From assembly GCA_037903475.1 (NCBI GenBank), contig JBAJFG010000002.1:682001-746000 (forward strand): a DNA stretch of 64,000 bases, written 5' to 3'. The position numbers were made by a program, and so were the translations under genes. Each line of letters begins with the position of its first letter. Positions within the stretch are counted from its first letter, which is position 1. The DNA is from Ancylostoma caninum. Lineage: Eukaryota; Nematoda; Chromadorea; Rhabditida; Ancylostomatidae. Positions 29,201-42,687 of the stretch are shown here, piece after piece. Below the pieces are notes generated by a model that was not told the DNA's origin, did no database searches, and saw only the letters and a list, made by a program, of their open reading frames with translations.

Positions 29201-32200
29201 TCGCCAGGCCTGCTTCCCTTCTAGCCTGGGGGAATCGATTAATCAATTTGCGTGCGAAGTTTGCAAAAGACGTCTTTTCCTTTCCGCTTAGAGTTCATTT
29301 TGTTCGCACCCTGGCTCTCTCCAATATTTGCATTGTTTTTTCACATGAGTGCTCGCTAATAATGCAGTTTTCATGCTAGTATCACTATCATTTCTATATC
29401 TATTTGCCTGTTAGTCTGGGCTTTGAACCATCCACATTGCGTGTATAGTTTTTTTCCAGGACATTTTTTTTGCAAATTATTGAGATGCCATATGTAAATG
29501 AAGAGTATTACCAGAATTACCATCTGTGTGAGGATTATGGTGTTTTCCCGTTGTTGACTTCCGCTGTTTATACTAAATCTGCCAAAAATTGTTTGGTCTA
29601 AGCGAAAATTTAGATGTATTTCCAAATAAAAAATGCAGGACTTGTCTGGATTAAGATTATACATAGATAAAAATTGGCTAACAGTGATTGCTGATTGAAA
29701 GAAGGGCGGCTGAACTTGTCCATCTATTCACAAAATTACCGATGAATTATTCTGGAAAATACCTCAAAGAAAACATTTGGCAAAGCTGATAGTTTCACCG
29801 TGAATCGCCTAAATCTGCTCTTACTCTCACGTAGTGCAGCAGCTGCTCTTAGTTGAAATGTATATTGTTCCTTATAGAAAGCGTGATAGAGATCTCATGT
29901 CTAATTTCTCCCTTTTCCCAGATAGTAATTTGTCTGAGAATATTCCGAATTCTACTGCCTAGTGCCTTCGGAGACGTAACTCCTCCTTTCTCCAAGTTAT
30001 CCATCTCCCACCTATTTCCCTAAATGTGGCTAAGGAACGAAACAAGCAATCAGGCAGCACTCTTCCTTGCTGTCCTTGCGATATGATAGCAAATAATTGT
30101 TCAAGTTATCTACCATTAATTTGGTTGTGGTCTGCGTTTTTGAGCAGAAAAATCTTACGACAACGCCTTGCATTTGTGACCGCTCGTCCCTTGCTTCAAA
30201 ATTTTCCAAGTTTCGAGTGTAAACTCTCATCTATACCTTTTTTGCACCCATTATGAATGGGCATTAGAAGGTGTAATGATGTTTCTATAATACTTCATTT
30301 GTGTATGTGTTATAAATTATTAGTTATTTTGTTGAGGAAAAGCTGTGTTTATTTCCTGGAATATGTGCTTTCAGTTCCCTATATTACCTCCTTGGAAGAC
30401 ATTTAAAAACCTCATACATACAGGATGTGGGACCATCAACCTTCACAGAAATACAAAAAATACGCCCACCTTCCTGGGCCATCGGAAGAATAAATTCGCT
30501 GATTATCTGGAAAAATCATTACATTACTATACATAAATCGAGACATATTCTTCACAGAACCGCATGCAATGCAACCGCAAAATGCACTAGTGATTATTTT
30601 GTGCTTTTTTATCCGTTATTCATTTTGAAGCGAATTTAACAATTTTCTTGTTCTTTTTCTTGCTTTCAGTTGTCATATCCTGAAGCGTAGTACATTAATA
30701 TCCTGTTTTTGTGATGGCACACCTTTCAGGTGCTCGCAATAAATAAGTGTAGGATGTAAGCAATTCGAACAATTGTACCTGCTACGTTGGCGTACTAGAG
30801 TTGAAAATTTGAAGCAGCAAGTGGCTAGTGTGATGAGCGTTTCTGCTTGTCTAAGCCGAGTCATCGTTTCTGGACCATCGGATAGGTATAATAGCGACTA
30901 TAAGCCTCGTCGCCGAGGAACCGCCCATCTCTACACACGACGACGTAATCGAGGCTATGTGCGTTTTTCGGGCTCGTAATGATGTTTTTGATAGGTTCTG
31001 CCTCCCGCTCCCCATTCGGATGTCCATCGTATCGCCCCTTTTTTTTTCTGGAGCTTTGGAAATAGCCAAACCGCCTATGTTAGTGTTGTCGTCTCTGTTT
31101 CAGTTCGTAGTTTCTCTAACTCAAACGTCCTTAGTAGAATTTACCCTTCATGCGACTCTCCCATGTGTGCAGCGGTGGCACAGGTTCATTTCAAGGTTGA
31201 TAAAGACAAATCACTATCTAAAGTAGTCGATATCTTCCTACAGTTACCCTTCAATGGTGGGAGTGAGATGAGTGCGGAAGCAAAAGTCAGGGTGGGATTC
31301 CTGGAACGTTTAAGGACATCTAATACCCGGCCTCATTGCTAGTCCCTCTCAACATTCTCGCATGCAGTAATTTTCGAAGCCAACTTGATCGTTCAGTTGA
31401 AGGGATTCAGGTCTTGGAAGAGTCTCAAAGGAGTTCTATGGACGCCTCAAAAATGTGAAGGAATTGTAATCCTATTCTTAGCAAGTTGCTGAGGGACCGT
31501 AAGGCCTGGTCGTTTCAGAAGGGCTGCAGCAGATGAGCGACAGACGACCTCAGCACCGCTTTTGTTGCAGAAATTCAGATTCCGTTGGCCCTAGCGGTCC
31601 TTTTGGAAGGATCTGTGAATGGAATTTTCTAGTCAAAAATTTTGTATTCCTTTATCAATCAAAGTGCCTGCTTTTTACGAAGCTGCCACGTCTTGTAGCA
31701 CGTTGTGTATTGGATGTCCTGCGACCAACTATGAAGCGTTAACCACACAAGCGGTGATGGTTAACTGGATTTGTTATTCTTATAGGTATAATGTTAGGGG
31801 ATATAGGACGCGAAAGCTGTTTCGCTAACTTAATAGCCGTGCTTGATTATGCGTTCATGAACCCTAAACCAGGTCTGCGGCTCCAAACGACCGAAGTTCC
31901 AGAGACAACGTTATTTCAGACCTTTATCGCTACCTGTGTTGTTAGAAATTTAATGAAATTTCCCTTGGTAACTGTGGAGAAAAGCTCTATGTTTTGGTAT
32001 GCAAAGCGGTTGCCAGTGGAAGGAAGAAGTTTCCACTCCCCTTCCCCCTCCTCTTACTTCGAAATCGCCCACCTCCATGCACTATTTCACTACTCGCTAG
32101 CTGCTGCCAGCCACCCGCTGAATTGGTGTCCGCTCAAGGATATAACTCCTCGCTGCTAATATAATCACTAAAACGAACCACTTCTCGAGCGAACTTCTCA

Positions 32201-33274
32201 CCAACAGCTTCACCTTTTCTGTTGGACTTCTTTGCTGGTGCTCAGCACTTCCTACGCTCCTTACATCGGCTTTTCCAGAAATAACCCGGCCAGCTACGTA
32301 TTTCCTTCGCTGCTCCTGACTTTCCGCTAACTCTGACGTGTGCTGCCCACTTTTTTCCCGACATCGTTGCGTTTCTCTCGCCTTCTCCGCTGCATTATCC
32401 CATTAGCGCTCTCGTTCTGCTCAATTCTTCCATTTCACCACCATCAGTTTTGTTGGATCCATTTTCCATTTGATTTTACGGGGAAAATTGGAAGGAAGCA
32501 CCATTCTTTCCTCTCTAGAGTTTCTATACTGGACTGTTGAAGATCTTATACACGAAGAGACTAACTATGAGGTGAATTAATGCAGAATACGACGTATTCA
32601 CGGCAGTGCAGCTGTGAAATTCCATCTGAAGTTATCCTTTTTCAATCTCATAAGCAGTGCAGAGAGCCAATTCAACTATTAAAGAATGAATCTTATCAAT
32701 CTTTGCTATTTGACTGACTGTGAATAAGCATCAAGCATTAAACATATTTCAGAGGTTTGTGAACTGTGGAGTCATGCGAGCTCCGCTGTTATGTCTGCCT
32801 AACGTTTCGCCATCTCCTTGTGTTTACTGCTAACTCTCATGATTTTACCGTGACCTCTCCCCTGTTTCGTTGAATACTCACAATATTTCTCCATCTGCAG
32901 CATAATGGCCCATCTTGCGTTTGATCATCTTCGTTTTTTCTACGTATGTATAATTTATTGCCTGTGTCTATCTGATGTTACTCTTAGACCACCAAGGAGT
33001 CATAGCTTTTACCTCTTCTTTCTACACTCTTCGGCTGACCCAAGTGTTTCGGTGCTGCTGCAATGTCAAGCCTATTTGCACAACGTCTGCAGTTCTCTCG
33101 TCCAAACCAATTTTCGTCCCAGGCACAATTCGATCGAGAGGAATTCGTTTTTGTTATGTAGGGCTGAGGCTGGGTAAACTTCGAAACTCCATCTTTCTGT
33201 GCACTGTTCAAATTTTTTCTCAACAAGGCTAAGAATCGTGTCTTGCATGAGATTGAAAGATGCAAATTTCACGA

Positions 33275-33475
33275 TTGAGACATGCGTGCTCATGCGAAAC
33301 GCGGTTTTTTGAAATCAATAGAAGCAGTGGTCAAATCCATGCAAAACCTACGCATACCAGTGCGAAATACATGCATACTCATGCAGAACCCATGCGTATC
33401 CAAATACGAAGCAAATCCTGTGCAGAATCCACGAAAAACCCACTATTTTCTCAATCCCATGCACACTGATGTAAA
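33275..33475. repeat. Degenerate ATGC-rich minisatellite-like patch
   Basis: The words catgcg, catgca, tacgcat and atgcgta recur about every 20 bp (catgcgtgctcatgcgaaac..., catgcatactcatgcagaac...). Units are strongly diverged, so this is an old tandem array or a composition artefact. Confidence 0.4.
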
Positions 33476-34454
33476 ACTCGGTTTCTAAGTTATCCGAGTT
33501 AGGGAATCGCTGACGTTTCTTTGATTTCGCACTTTGTTGAGCTATGACTGAATAACGGAATTGCATCTCTTATGCGACATCTTAAAGGCAGAGGGCCACC
33601 TCGTTCTGCCTGTTGGATTTACCAACATATCCTAGACCTTCTCATCATGTTGATCACTGGGAAGTACATCAACAGGCACAGAAGCGACGAAATCCCCATT
33701 TTTGAAAGGCTCGAACTGGATAAAAATTTGGAGCCCGGAGGCGGATCGCTCCAAGCTGTGCTGGCTGCCTGCCACGGCTGCCGCGTCGGTCAACGAGTCC
33801 TGGCGTGTCCAATCGATAAGTTCAACGGCTTCACATGTCAACTCGGGTTGGCAAACTGTTACAGACCCAGTCCTGGAAGACGGGTTTATAGACCATTCTG
33901 AGACAATTTATGTATACTATTGGAACCATCGCGCCGAGTAGATGCAGAATCTGCTGTTAGCTGAACTATGAAAATGAGGTGGACCCCTGCCTTTAAGCAA
34001 TTCTACTAGAATAAACTGCCATGGTGAGCTTATTGTCGTGGAAGGCAAGGCGCTTTTGACTATTGACGAGATGGGACAGAATTGTGAAGATGATCAAAAA
34101 TTCACATCTACCGGAATATTTGAAGAAGAAACTAATATATTTCTTTGCTAAAGAGCGTTTTCTGTTAGTTATGTTAAGCAAATGTATGTAATTCAGTAAT
34201 CCAAGAGTCTCTCAATCGTCAGCTCGAAAAGCTGTGAAGAATTTGAGGTGGCGTCCACGAAAGTGTGCCATCGAAGATCATAGAGGAGATACTGATATAT
34301 GCACCATTACATAGTATATGAAAGAGAAATTAATCCGAAAGTGAATGCAGTGCATCCAGTCAAATTGTAAGAATAGAACCAATTCAGCCAATTCAAAGTC
34401 TAATCTTTCTTATTTTTCTCTATTCTTATTATTGTTATTTTATATTTTTGCAGG

Positions 34455-34669
34455 TACGACATTTATTCTCACGAAACACTTCGAAATTAAAATCTGTGGG
34501 CGTTATCCTCCTCACTGTAGTGTTGTTGACAGTAATTTCTGCAAATCTACTACGCGCACGTCTTCCCGGTCCGACCTTGACGCCTATCCTCGTGCTTCTT
34601 GATAGGGGTCTTTCATGGTTGCGGTATCCCTTTTCTGTTGCCAAGTACTTCTATCTTTCGCGCTTCTAA
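34455..34669 (+). CDS. Possible orphan terminal exon with a membrane segment
   Basis: A strong acceptor (T-rich tract ending tttttgcag at 34454) opens directly into a 71-codon frame beginning VRHLFSRNTSKLKSVG. It contains a hydrophobic helix VGVILLTVVLLTVISANLL, then LLDRGLSWLRYPFSVAKYFY, and stops at 34667-34669. This looks like the last exon of a membrane protein. I do not recognise the family and found no upstream partner exon. An overlapping plus frame and a minus frame are also open, so coding status is uncertain. Confidence 0.27.
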
Positions 34670-35580
34670 ATAACACTTTCACGAACTCTTACGCGTGGGC
34701 ATACCAGCACTTTACAAGCGCAAAATTGTAATTAATCAGTGGGCCTGGGATGGGCTAACGGAGCAACCATTCCTAGAAATGCGTATTGTAAGGTATTGCG
34801 AACCGTGAAGGTAATTGAATCAGTAAAATATGTTGGACTGCAAATAGATAAATCCTGAAGAAGGCCAAGAAACTCATAGAGCACTCTTGTCTCCATAATT
34901 TCGCTGCACCCTCCATTTTCCATGGACATTTCTTCATCCTGAAATTGCAAGAACCAGTTCTGAAGTGCACTGTTCCTTGACCAATTTATGGTTGATTTTC
35001 GATGCCTTATGCCATAAAAATCCAAACTGGTCTCTGGTGACTAGAATGTCCTGTTTTCCGCTCTTGCTTCGACCACACAAGCTCATGTCAAATAAGTAAT
35101 GAAAACAGAACCATTTGACTGCATGGCGCAACAAAGTCCGCCGCTTCGTCGATGAAAAACGAGAAACGACGCTAACTGAACTAATTAAAATTTCTGATAA
35201 TTTTTTTTCGATGAAAGGAGGGATTTTTCAGTCACAAAAATGGCCCTTCCCTATCCAACATCTCACTGTGGGCTCTGAGGGAACTGCCTCTCCCCTAAAA
35301 ACCTAAAATGAGACTGAGAAGTCGTGTCCAAACTGTAGGCTATGGACGTGAGTTCGTGCAGTTTCGTTTATGATGTGAATCTTTCTACTAGTCTTATCTT
35401 TGGTGATGTTTCATGCGTCATTACTTAACTTTTTCCTAGATTTGTACGGGGAAATCGTATATTCTCTTTCCCTTTTGACTGTTGTGTTATTTGTTTTCAA
35501 ACAGTTACTACATATTCCTCATTTGTTTGAGCACATGAGTTCGTTTTGACTAGTAGCTGTTCTTGCGCAATTCAATATGT

Positions 35581-35605
35581 ACATAATAAATAAATAAATA
35601 AATAA
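35581..35605 (+). repeat. (AAAT)n tract, possible retroelement tail
   Basis: The repeats aataaataaataaataaatg end a T-rich segment that reads like a 3' UTR. A second, less regular tract with the same unit lies 150 bp downstream (35741-35800). No reverse transcriptase is seen upstream. Confidence 0.5.
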
Positions 35606-37275
35606 ATGAATATTCGGTCCTAATCTGTGTCAACTTCTTTTCGACTTGGTAAAGCTAATGTAGTAGATAACGTCTTAGTTTTCGTTTCGTTCATTTTTTT
35701 TGTACGCTTTCCTTGTTCGGAGCATCTTGAGTGCATCTGACAAATAAATAAATAAGCAAATAATTAAATAAACAAAGACATAAATGAGTAAATAAAAATA
35801 TTAGTTCCTCGTTAATATACGACATAGCCAGGATCTCGCCTTTGCATAGTTTGGATGGTGAAAGTGCCAATTCAATCGCTTACCAACGAATGTAGGAACT
35901 GAACCGCAGGATGTGTCACTAAATTTTCCGTGATTACTTTACGAAAAGACACGAATTCTCTGTTAACTCGACTTTGACTCCACAAATTTATTGGTGATTT
36001 TTCAAATATTTAATTTTCTTTTCACTATTCAGACTCCAAAGTACTGTACGAATAGTCTATCCACGAAATTCCGCTCATGTGGGCCCCCCAAAATGGCGGA
36101 GACCCCCCCCCGGTTTTTCTTCCTCCTCGGGTCTGTTATTTGTTGTCTGCCTGCTCGTTTTTTCACAAGTGCTACTGCTAAGGGTCATGCAGTATTTACC
36201 AGCATGACGTCTCTAAATGTAGAAACAAACTTTTCCGGGTGAAGTTTTCCGCGTCCACACTGCTTCTTCTACGAGCCATCTCTTCTTCTCCTTCTTTTAT
36301 TTCGATCTTTCGCTGTGGAAAAACCAAAAAACCATATGACAATTTATTTTCTAGCTGAATGAATTATAAGAATGAGGAACATGGGCGGGGCCCCCATCCG
36401 TGGACGAGATCGATGGCAGTATAGATCGTTTCCGCTCGGTGTCAGCGAAAGCCTCGTTTCAAATGCATTGTCCTCTTTTTGCCTCTGTCCACGCCAGTCT
36501 GCTGAAAAAGTGGATCCATTGTCCAGGGCATTCAGCGATCGTGCAGAAATCTCGTCACCAGCGACATAGTGACGAGAGTTGTTGAGCCAGGTTCACCCGA
36601 GACCTGCCGTTTTTGCGTCGCAGCATTCGGCAGCCCCTGCCCTCCGATAAGCTCGCGTCTCAGTCCTACCCTCCACGTAATTGAGTGCTTCTTTGCAATT
36701 TCAATTACTCCTCGTGAATGCAAAAGAATTCGTTTAAGGCAGGCTGCCATGGTGGGGATCCTTAAAAGGTTGGTCATTGCCATCATTTGCCATTTTGGTA
36801 AGCCGTTGTTGCTGAAAGTTGATGGTCTGGGAAAGAAATGCAGCTTTTCCTTTCTCCCTGCGTTTTTAATGTAGTGCATGCATGCTTCTAGAACTTTTCC
36901 TCTTTAGCTGTTTTCAAATGTTTGCTAAGTTCTGCCTATAGACAACGTAAGCAATAATCAATGAGCAAATAAAAAATTTCCCCTATTAAGGAAGGGAAGC
37001 GAGTCACAACTGTGAAGAAAACGCCGTAAATGATGGCCTACTTACGAGGATATTCCCAACATATTGTAAACGCAGTATCCGCATGTGAATCGGCCAACAA
37101 CGACGCTCCAGCGTACAATCTTTCGGTCGCCTCCGACAAAGCTCGCGAAATATAGAATTCTCATTACTTACGGGACCCACGAAAGTACTTAGAAGTAGTT
37201 TCTCGCAAATCTGAATGTGGAGTGAACAGCACCCTAATATTCTGAATTTCTCGTGTTTCGCGTAATTCCACCATT

Positions 37276-37314
37276 GAATATGAGTTCTTCGCCGCTCAAA
37301 GTCGTAAAATTGGC
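37276..37314 (+). repeat. Dispersed 40-bp repeat, copy C
   Basis: This is the most diverged copy (gaatatgagttcttcg...). It is preceded by tttctcgtgtttcgcg and ccaccatt, as in copy B. Confidence 0.45.
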
Positions 37315-40300
37315 CTTATTTCTTCGCGCTTTTTTCCTGGGTCATGCTTGGCGTACTGGGCCATACAGTCTGTTGGCACAGAGAGGGCCGACGGAGTGAC
37401 ATTTTCTGCAATTGCGCGCTGAGCTAACAGATTATACGTGGAAAATGTCTTCATATTCTAGGGGGGTGGGGGCGCGCTCAAGCAGTACACATTGGGCCGA
37501 GTTTATCTCACAACTTTTTACTGGATCGTGCAATAAATCCATTTATTTCCTTACAAGGCTGACGCGAGCACGCGATGCTGGGCCATGGTGACATTCGAGA
37601 TGTGACTAATTATGGCGAAACTCCAAATACAAAAAGTTTTGTGAGTGTCTCTAGTTCATGACTTCAGCCTGTGAGCGGCGGTTGATCATTCCTTGCACAT
37701 GAAGATGTAGATCGCAACTGGTGACGGCTTCGATTTGGGAGATTCAGTTGTTCATGTGTAATGGTAACTTTAGCCCAATTTCTCCCAATATTTCATTTCA
37801 AATGATAAGCTTTCGAGAATTCCTTCATTTCTTATGCGAGTATCATTTCTTCAATAGCATGTTTCCCCCAATAATACCAACCACCCTTCGCCTGGCCCGA
37901 AAGTCGCCGTCAATCTCAAAAGAAAGCCGTGCCCGATAAACAAGAAAGCCACCGAGCCGAGCCACCTTTGTGCCGTCGATTTTGACCGATGCTCGCCTCG
38001 AATTCACTTCGCTGCGTATTTCTTTATGTGCATGCATATGCTTGAGCATTCTCAAATTTGTTCGAATTGAATTTGGTCGCGGCGTTTTTCTGCCGAAACG
38101 GGTGACAAAGGTTGTGTTCAAGTAGTGTTGTTTTCAAAAGAGAGGGGAAGCACCGCCGAGAGAGCAAGTCAGCATTGTGCTCTTTCGCGGAAAATACTAC
38201 AAGGAAAATGGGTACGATTCTCTCGGAGTACCTGAAGGAGGGGGAATTCCTCAGCTGGTGGAGAGATATATGACATATAGACGTAATCCTAGAATTTTCC
38301 TCGAACTCTGCCTAATGGGTTATTCAGCATGCTGCTTACGACTACTAACATCATTGGCAGCAAGATTTATTCATTCTTCAACTTGACATTGGCTCCAAGT
38401 GTTTTTATGAGGCGTTGGGATGGCAAGTTCATGCTCATCCCCTTATCCCACCATGAATATTCTGTGAAATTCCATATAAAATGTTCTGGGCTATGAATGA
38501 TGAGGCATGCTACACCATATAACTTCTTTCATCAACGAGAACTTCAGTTCCGTTTAGTAGGTTCAATGGGTAATCCTCTGGAATGAGATATTGCTAGTCA
38601 CCTTCTTTTTATTTTTAGTTGCTGTCCTGCGCTCGTATGTCCACACTTTTTTCGATTTGAGGCACCACCAGCCTTCTTTCACAGTTTCCCAATTGAACCT
38701 TGACGTGCTGAGTGTACGGTTAAAAGTCGAACAATTGCTGTAAATGCAAAAAGTGTTTTTCAACAAAGAACAACCATGTGTAAAGAAACTCTGTCAGGTA
38801 TGAAGCAGTTGGAAAGTACTTGTTTTTGCCAAAATGCCAAATATGTACTCTGAATGCGCGAGATAATTGCGATTAATTTCAGTGGTCCTAACCTGATGAT
38901 CTCATCCTGATTTTCATCTAAAGTATGGGAGTTGCAGCGAAAAATAACGTGGGAATTTAGCGGGACCCAGCAGTTTAAACCTGAATCTGTCTGCTATCCA
39001 TCGTTTTGAAAATGAGCTATTCACACATATCTGGATCTATCGCAAGCCGGGGTCATTTTGCGAAATACAGGTTTAAGGTGAATGCAGAGATTGTGTGGAA
39101 TTGTGCTTATCCACGTAGCGCTGGAATAAAATTGCCAGCATCAGGACCACAGTGGCAAAAAATCTCTATATGTGTATGGCGAGGTCGCAGTTTTCTCCTC
39201 ATTGAAACATCTCCAAATTTTTTCCAACTCTCCAAAGATTTCGTTCTCTGGAAGGCTGAATCGTTTACTTTTCGAAGTAATTTCTTCCCCAATCCCCATG
39301 TCGCTGAGGATCCGTCTCATAGTACGTGCATCGATACGTTTTGCAGCAGGCGGACGTGTCAGCAGCTAAGTAGCTGGTTTTTCTAATATTTTCCGCCACT
39401 AGCCCACTGGACGACAGGTGCTACGGTCTTCCACGGCACAGTTGGTGTTTTCTGCCGCAAACCCGATGAAAATACTCGCACGAACAGGCAGCACGTTCCT
39501 ATGGGCTCGACTCGGCTTTGACACATGGACGAGTTGTTTTTCACGCCACCCTCACGCCACCAAGGGTCAGCTTCTTATCGAATTAGAAGAAAAATGGAAG
39601 ATTTTTAGAAGATTGTTCCATAGATAGTGAAAAAAAGCATGAATTCATCCTAATAGCAAAAATGAACACAAATCCCTACGAACAGATAATTTTTATGAAT
39701 AAATTAAGTGAATAAGTAAAAATAAAAACTGTTCCTCGTCACGGACTAGGCCCATTACGAATCTTGTATTCATTGAAGGCTGAACATTTTCTGACTGTTT
39801 CATCTTTTTTGTGGTGCAACATTGAGTTTAGTGATTAAATAAACAAAAGTATAAATAGTGAAAAGTCTTGTGAATGGTTATCTTTTTACCACCCAGATAA
39901 AAGGCAGAATTCTAGTTTACTTGTCGTAGCCGAATTTGGCCAGCAATTTCGATCCGAAGCATTTCTACGTGGTAGCTGTAAGAAAACAGAGATAGATAGT
40001 TGGTTTGAGTAAGTCTTTATAAACATTATCCTCAGAACAAGCGTGGGAATCCAAAGTTAGCCTTGGAATAGAAGGTATTATCCAGCCGCTGGTTATGAGG
40101 TGTTCTGGGTGAAGGCAATCTGTTTAGCATAGGATGCGCTGCCATCGTGTGTTCCCATTAATCATAGCTACAACCTTATTTTTTCATGACTGTGCGTTGG
40201 AAATCCACGATTCAAATGCACAGCCCCATTCGTTTAATCGTTGAGTACAGCCTTAACGAATTCCTTGCTCTCTCTTCGAAGGTTCCTCATCACATGTGAT

Positions 40301-41465
40301 GTGTAGCCTTTGTCGAGCAGACTCCATTCATCCCATCATCCATGGAACAACCTAACAAACTTCTCCACTTCCCGAACGCTCATTTATCTCATGTATTTTT
40401 CACATATTGCGAAAATCTGAGCTCAGAAAAAATAATCGACTGGCGTGAGAAAATAGAGCCATTCTGCACATTTTAACACTCTGTCTTTCTGTGGAATTTT
40501 CTTCTTCTGTAGCAAGTTGTTAGGATCGAACTTTATTACCAACATCCAACCAGTTTCGTCACAAACATCGTCGTCCCGGCCTGGAAGAAGCTTTATTTTT
40601 TCCAAGTCTTCGTACTGATCTGGTGTCACTGAAAAATGCTTCACAAATCATCTGGTAATGCCCAGGTTTGGAGGTGATCGAGAGAGGAAGCTTCTGTACT
40701 TTTCTTCCTCAATTGCGATTCATAGGCATGAGGAGAGAGGAGAACGATGTGAGCGTATTTGGTATTGAAGAGTCGGCGCTGTGTTTGTGGATGCTGGTCC
40801 CCAGGGAGTTCTTGCTGCGCCAGGCACTCGTCTTTTACCAACTACTCGAAATTACGAGTTCGTCAAAGTGGGAGATGCTCGTGCGTGCCTAGCTTCTCTA
40901 ACAAACCTGTTCTGTAAGAATGCAATGGGCTACAACATTTCCTACGTTTGCCGAGACAGTTATTCTCTCTGGATATCCCTTGCAAACGAACGCGTGCATC
41001 TCGCGCGCGACAACGCATCTAACAAAAATTGTCCTTGAAAGGTGCGTTAGCTTCGAAGAAAAAGAGGAAATCTCTACTTGCGTTGTTGTTGCGCCCGAGC
41101 GCTCCCCCAAAATTTGGGGCCTTGGAAAAAACACTCATTGAAATTAACGTACACATTGTATTTGCGTGTTTTACTATTTGTTTTACATCCTTCCTCTATG
41201 ACTTTGCTAAGTGTTTATTTGTATTTCTCTGCTTGCCTTCTTGCTAAACACTCAATTTATTAGGAAAACAGAATCCAGAATTTTCCATGCAGTGATTTGG
41301 TCATATCAGCTGGGCAGTGGCAAGCCCCTCCCCCCCCCCCCGAGAGATGGTTAGATAAATTTAAATTTTGATTTTTTTCTTGTTTGGTTGAATCTATTTT
41401 AGGGACTATAGTGTCTCCACGTTCTGATTAAAATAGCAGAAATGATCTGCCAAACAGGGGCCAAA

Positions 41466-41570
41466 TGCATAATTAAGATTACCCAGAGTAAGAGTATTAA
41501 CACAACATAAATTTACCTATCGCTACCACGGGCGTGAGCATGTTTACCCCGAGTAAGCCCAGTGATACAT
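41466..41570. mobile_element. Palindromic MITE family, copy 1
   Basis: Ends tgcataattaagattaccc and gtaagcccagtgatacat are inverted versions of the family terminus tgcatcattgagattaccc. The core has a degenerate atttacc...ggcgtgag palindrome. It is the most diverged full-length copy. Confidence 0.65.
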
Positions 41571-42108
41571 CTGTGACCAGTACTTATTTTCGATGTGATG
41601 CATTATCGATGCGGTGCCGTTTACCATCTCTCCCCCCCCCCCTCCCTCCCTTTCAGGATTTGCTGGAATGCTCGTGTTTCCATGGATCACGGGTGGTTTT
41701 AGTTCTAATGATTTCCTGTGGTTGTGATTCTTTCGTAGCGTAAAAGTAGCATAAAATCCGTTTGTGCATGTCGTCGAAGTATAGTTACTGGGGTGCTAAT
41801 ATTCAACTTATTTGATTTATTCAAAGATGCACGAGCAACTGTGCCTAACTATTTATAACATTTACATTGAAAAAGAACACATACATGTTAAACTAAGAAA
41901 GCTGGCTAAAAACTGAATAAGTTGGGCTCGTCTTGAAGCAGCGAATACTTCCATGACACCGGATAGGAGACGTTGTTCTGCATACGGAGCTAAAAACATA
42001 TGCTTGCGTCAACGGAAATGTAATTCTAGAATCCTGTGGCATCTTGACCTTCATAAGCAACAGAGAAACATCATCAATCGTAAACGATGATTTTGAGGCT
42101 AAAATGTA

Positions 42109-42687
42109 TTAGGTTGGTTCGAAAGTTCTGCACCAGGATATTTTTTGGGATCTGGAATTCCATTGACTGAATCAAAATGCCACTATATGCGAACTGTAGG
42201 ATAAATCTGGCTGCGGCCGTACAATAATCTCCAGACATCTCGGAGCGCTGGGTTACAGAAAACTGATGCCGGATTGGTTCTCTCACGAGGTGAGTGCCTT
42301 GCAGGACTGAGTGTGTGCCAGTCTTTGCTGCTGTGTCCACACAGGAGGAACTTTCTCCGCCAGCTCATTACTGGAGATGAGAGCTGGGTCTGTGTGTTAA
42401 CCGTACACGAGGGAAAAGTTGACTTGCGCGTAGCTAACCATCTTCAAAACAGCCGAAAGGAGAACTGCGCGGGAGAAGGTTTTTCTGTGTTGTTGATGGA
42501 ATTACTAGGGAATGCCGTATCGAGAGCTGCTGATACCTGGGTCACTGTGACTGCTTAAGTCTAGTATTCTCAACTACAGCAATTGGCATGATGGTGATCA
42601 TTTTGTTGATTGATATCTATTCACAATGAACTTAACATTCTTTGAAAAAAGAATGAAATTAGGTGCAAGACTTTCGGACCAACCTAA
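42109..42687 (+). mobile_element. Internally deleted mariner relic with transposase fragment
   Basis: Ends ttaggttggttcgaaagttc (42109) and gactttcggaccaacctaa (ending 42687) are inverted repeats flanked by TA on both sides (42107-42108, 42688-42689). The 579-bp element keeps a transposase piece with VCQSLLLCPHRR, FLRQLITGDESWV (first catalytic Asp codon 42376-42378). The N-terminal DNA-binding part and the other two Asp motifs are missing, so it is defective. Its ends differ from those of the 49-kb mariner, so it is a separate lineage. Confidence 0.88.

Larger units (their letters stand above)
23404..34454. other. 11-kb intergenic stretch without a recognisable gene
   Basis: I read both strands and found no exon chain or known domain. 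Open frames above 110 codons (23592-23945, hydrophobic and T-rich; 25706-26200; 28972-29379, G-rich) have no family resemblance. Local features are a GA-rich tract near 25245-25262, a G-rich patch at 29095-29120 and an ATGC-rich degenerate repeat at 33275-33475. It could be true intergenic DNA, or introns of a gene whose exons are too short to see. Confidence 0.5.
34670..41465. other. 6.8-kb intergenic stretch with short A/T-rich tails, no recognisable gene
   Basis: No exon chain or domain is recognised. (AAAT)n-type tracts at 35581-35605, 35741-35800 and 39700-39725 resemble 3' tails of non-LTR retroelements. The minus frames near 39.1-39.4 kb (RTMRRILSDMG) and 40.4-40.8 kb have a vague transposase-like feel but no motif that supports a call. 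C-tracts occur at about 36106-36114 and 41329-41341. Confidence 0.45.

Noticed and set aside
33260..33490. Possible CRISPR-like or regularly spaced repeat
   Set aside because: Eukaryotic context, irregular spacing and strongly diverged units; at most a decayed minisatellite.
39107..39390. Minus-strand segment with RTMRRILSDMG, suggestive of a Tc1-type helix-turn-helix
   Set aside because: No terminal inverted repeats, no catalytic motifs and only a short resemblance.
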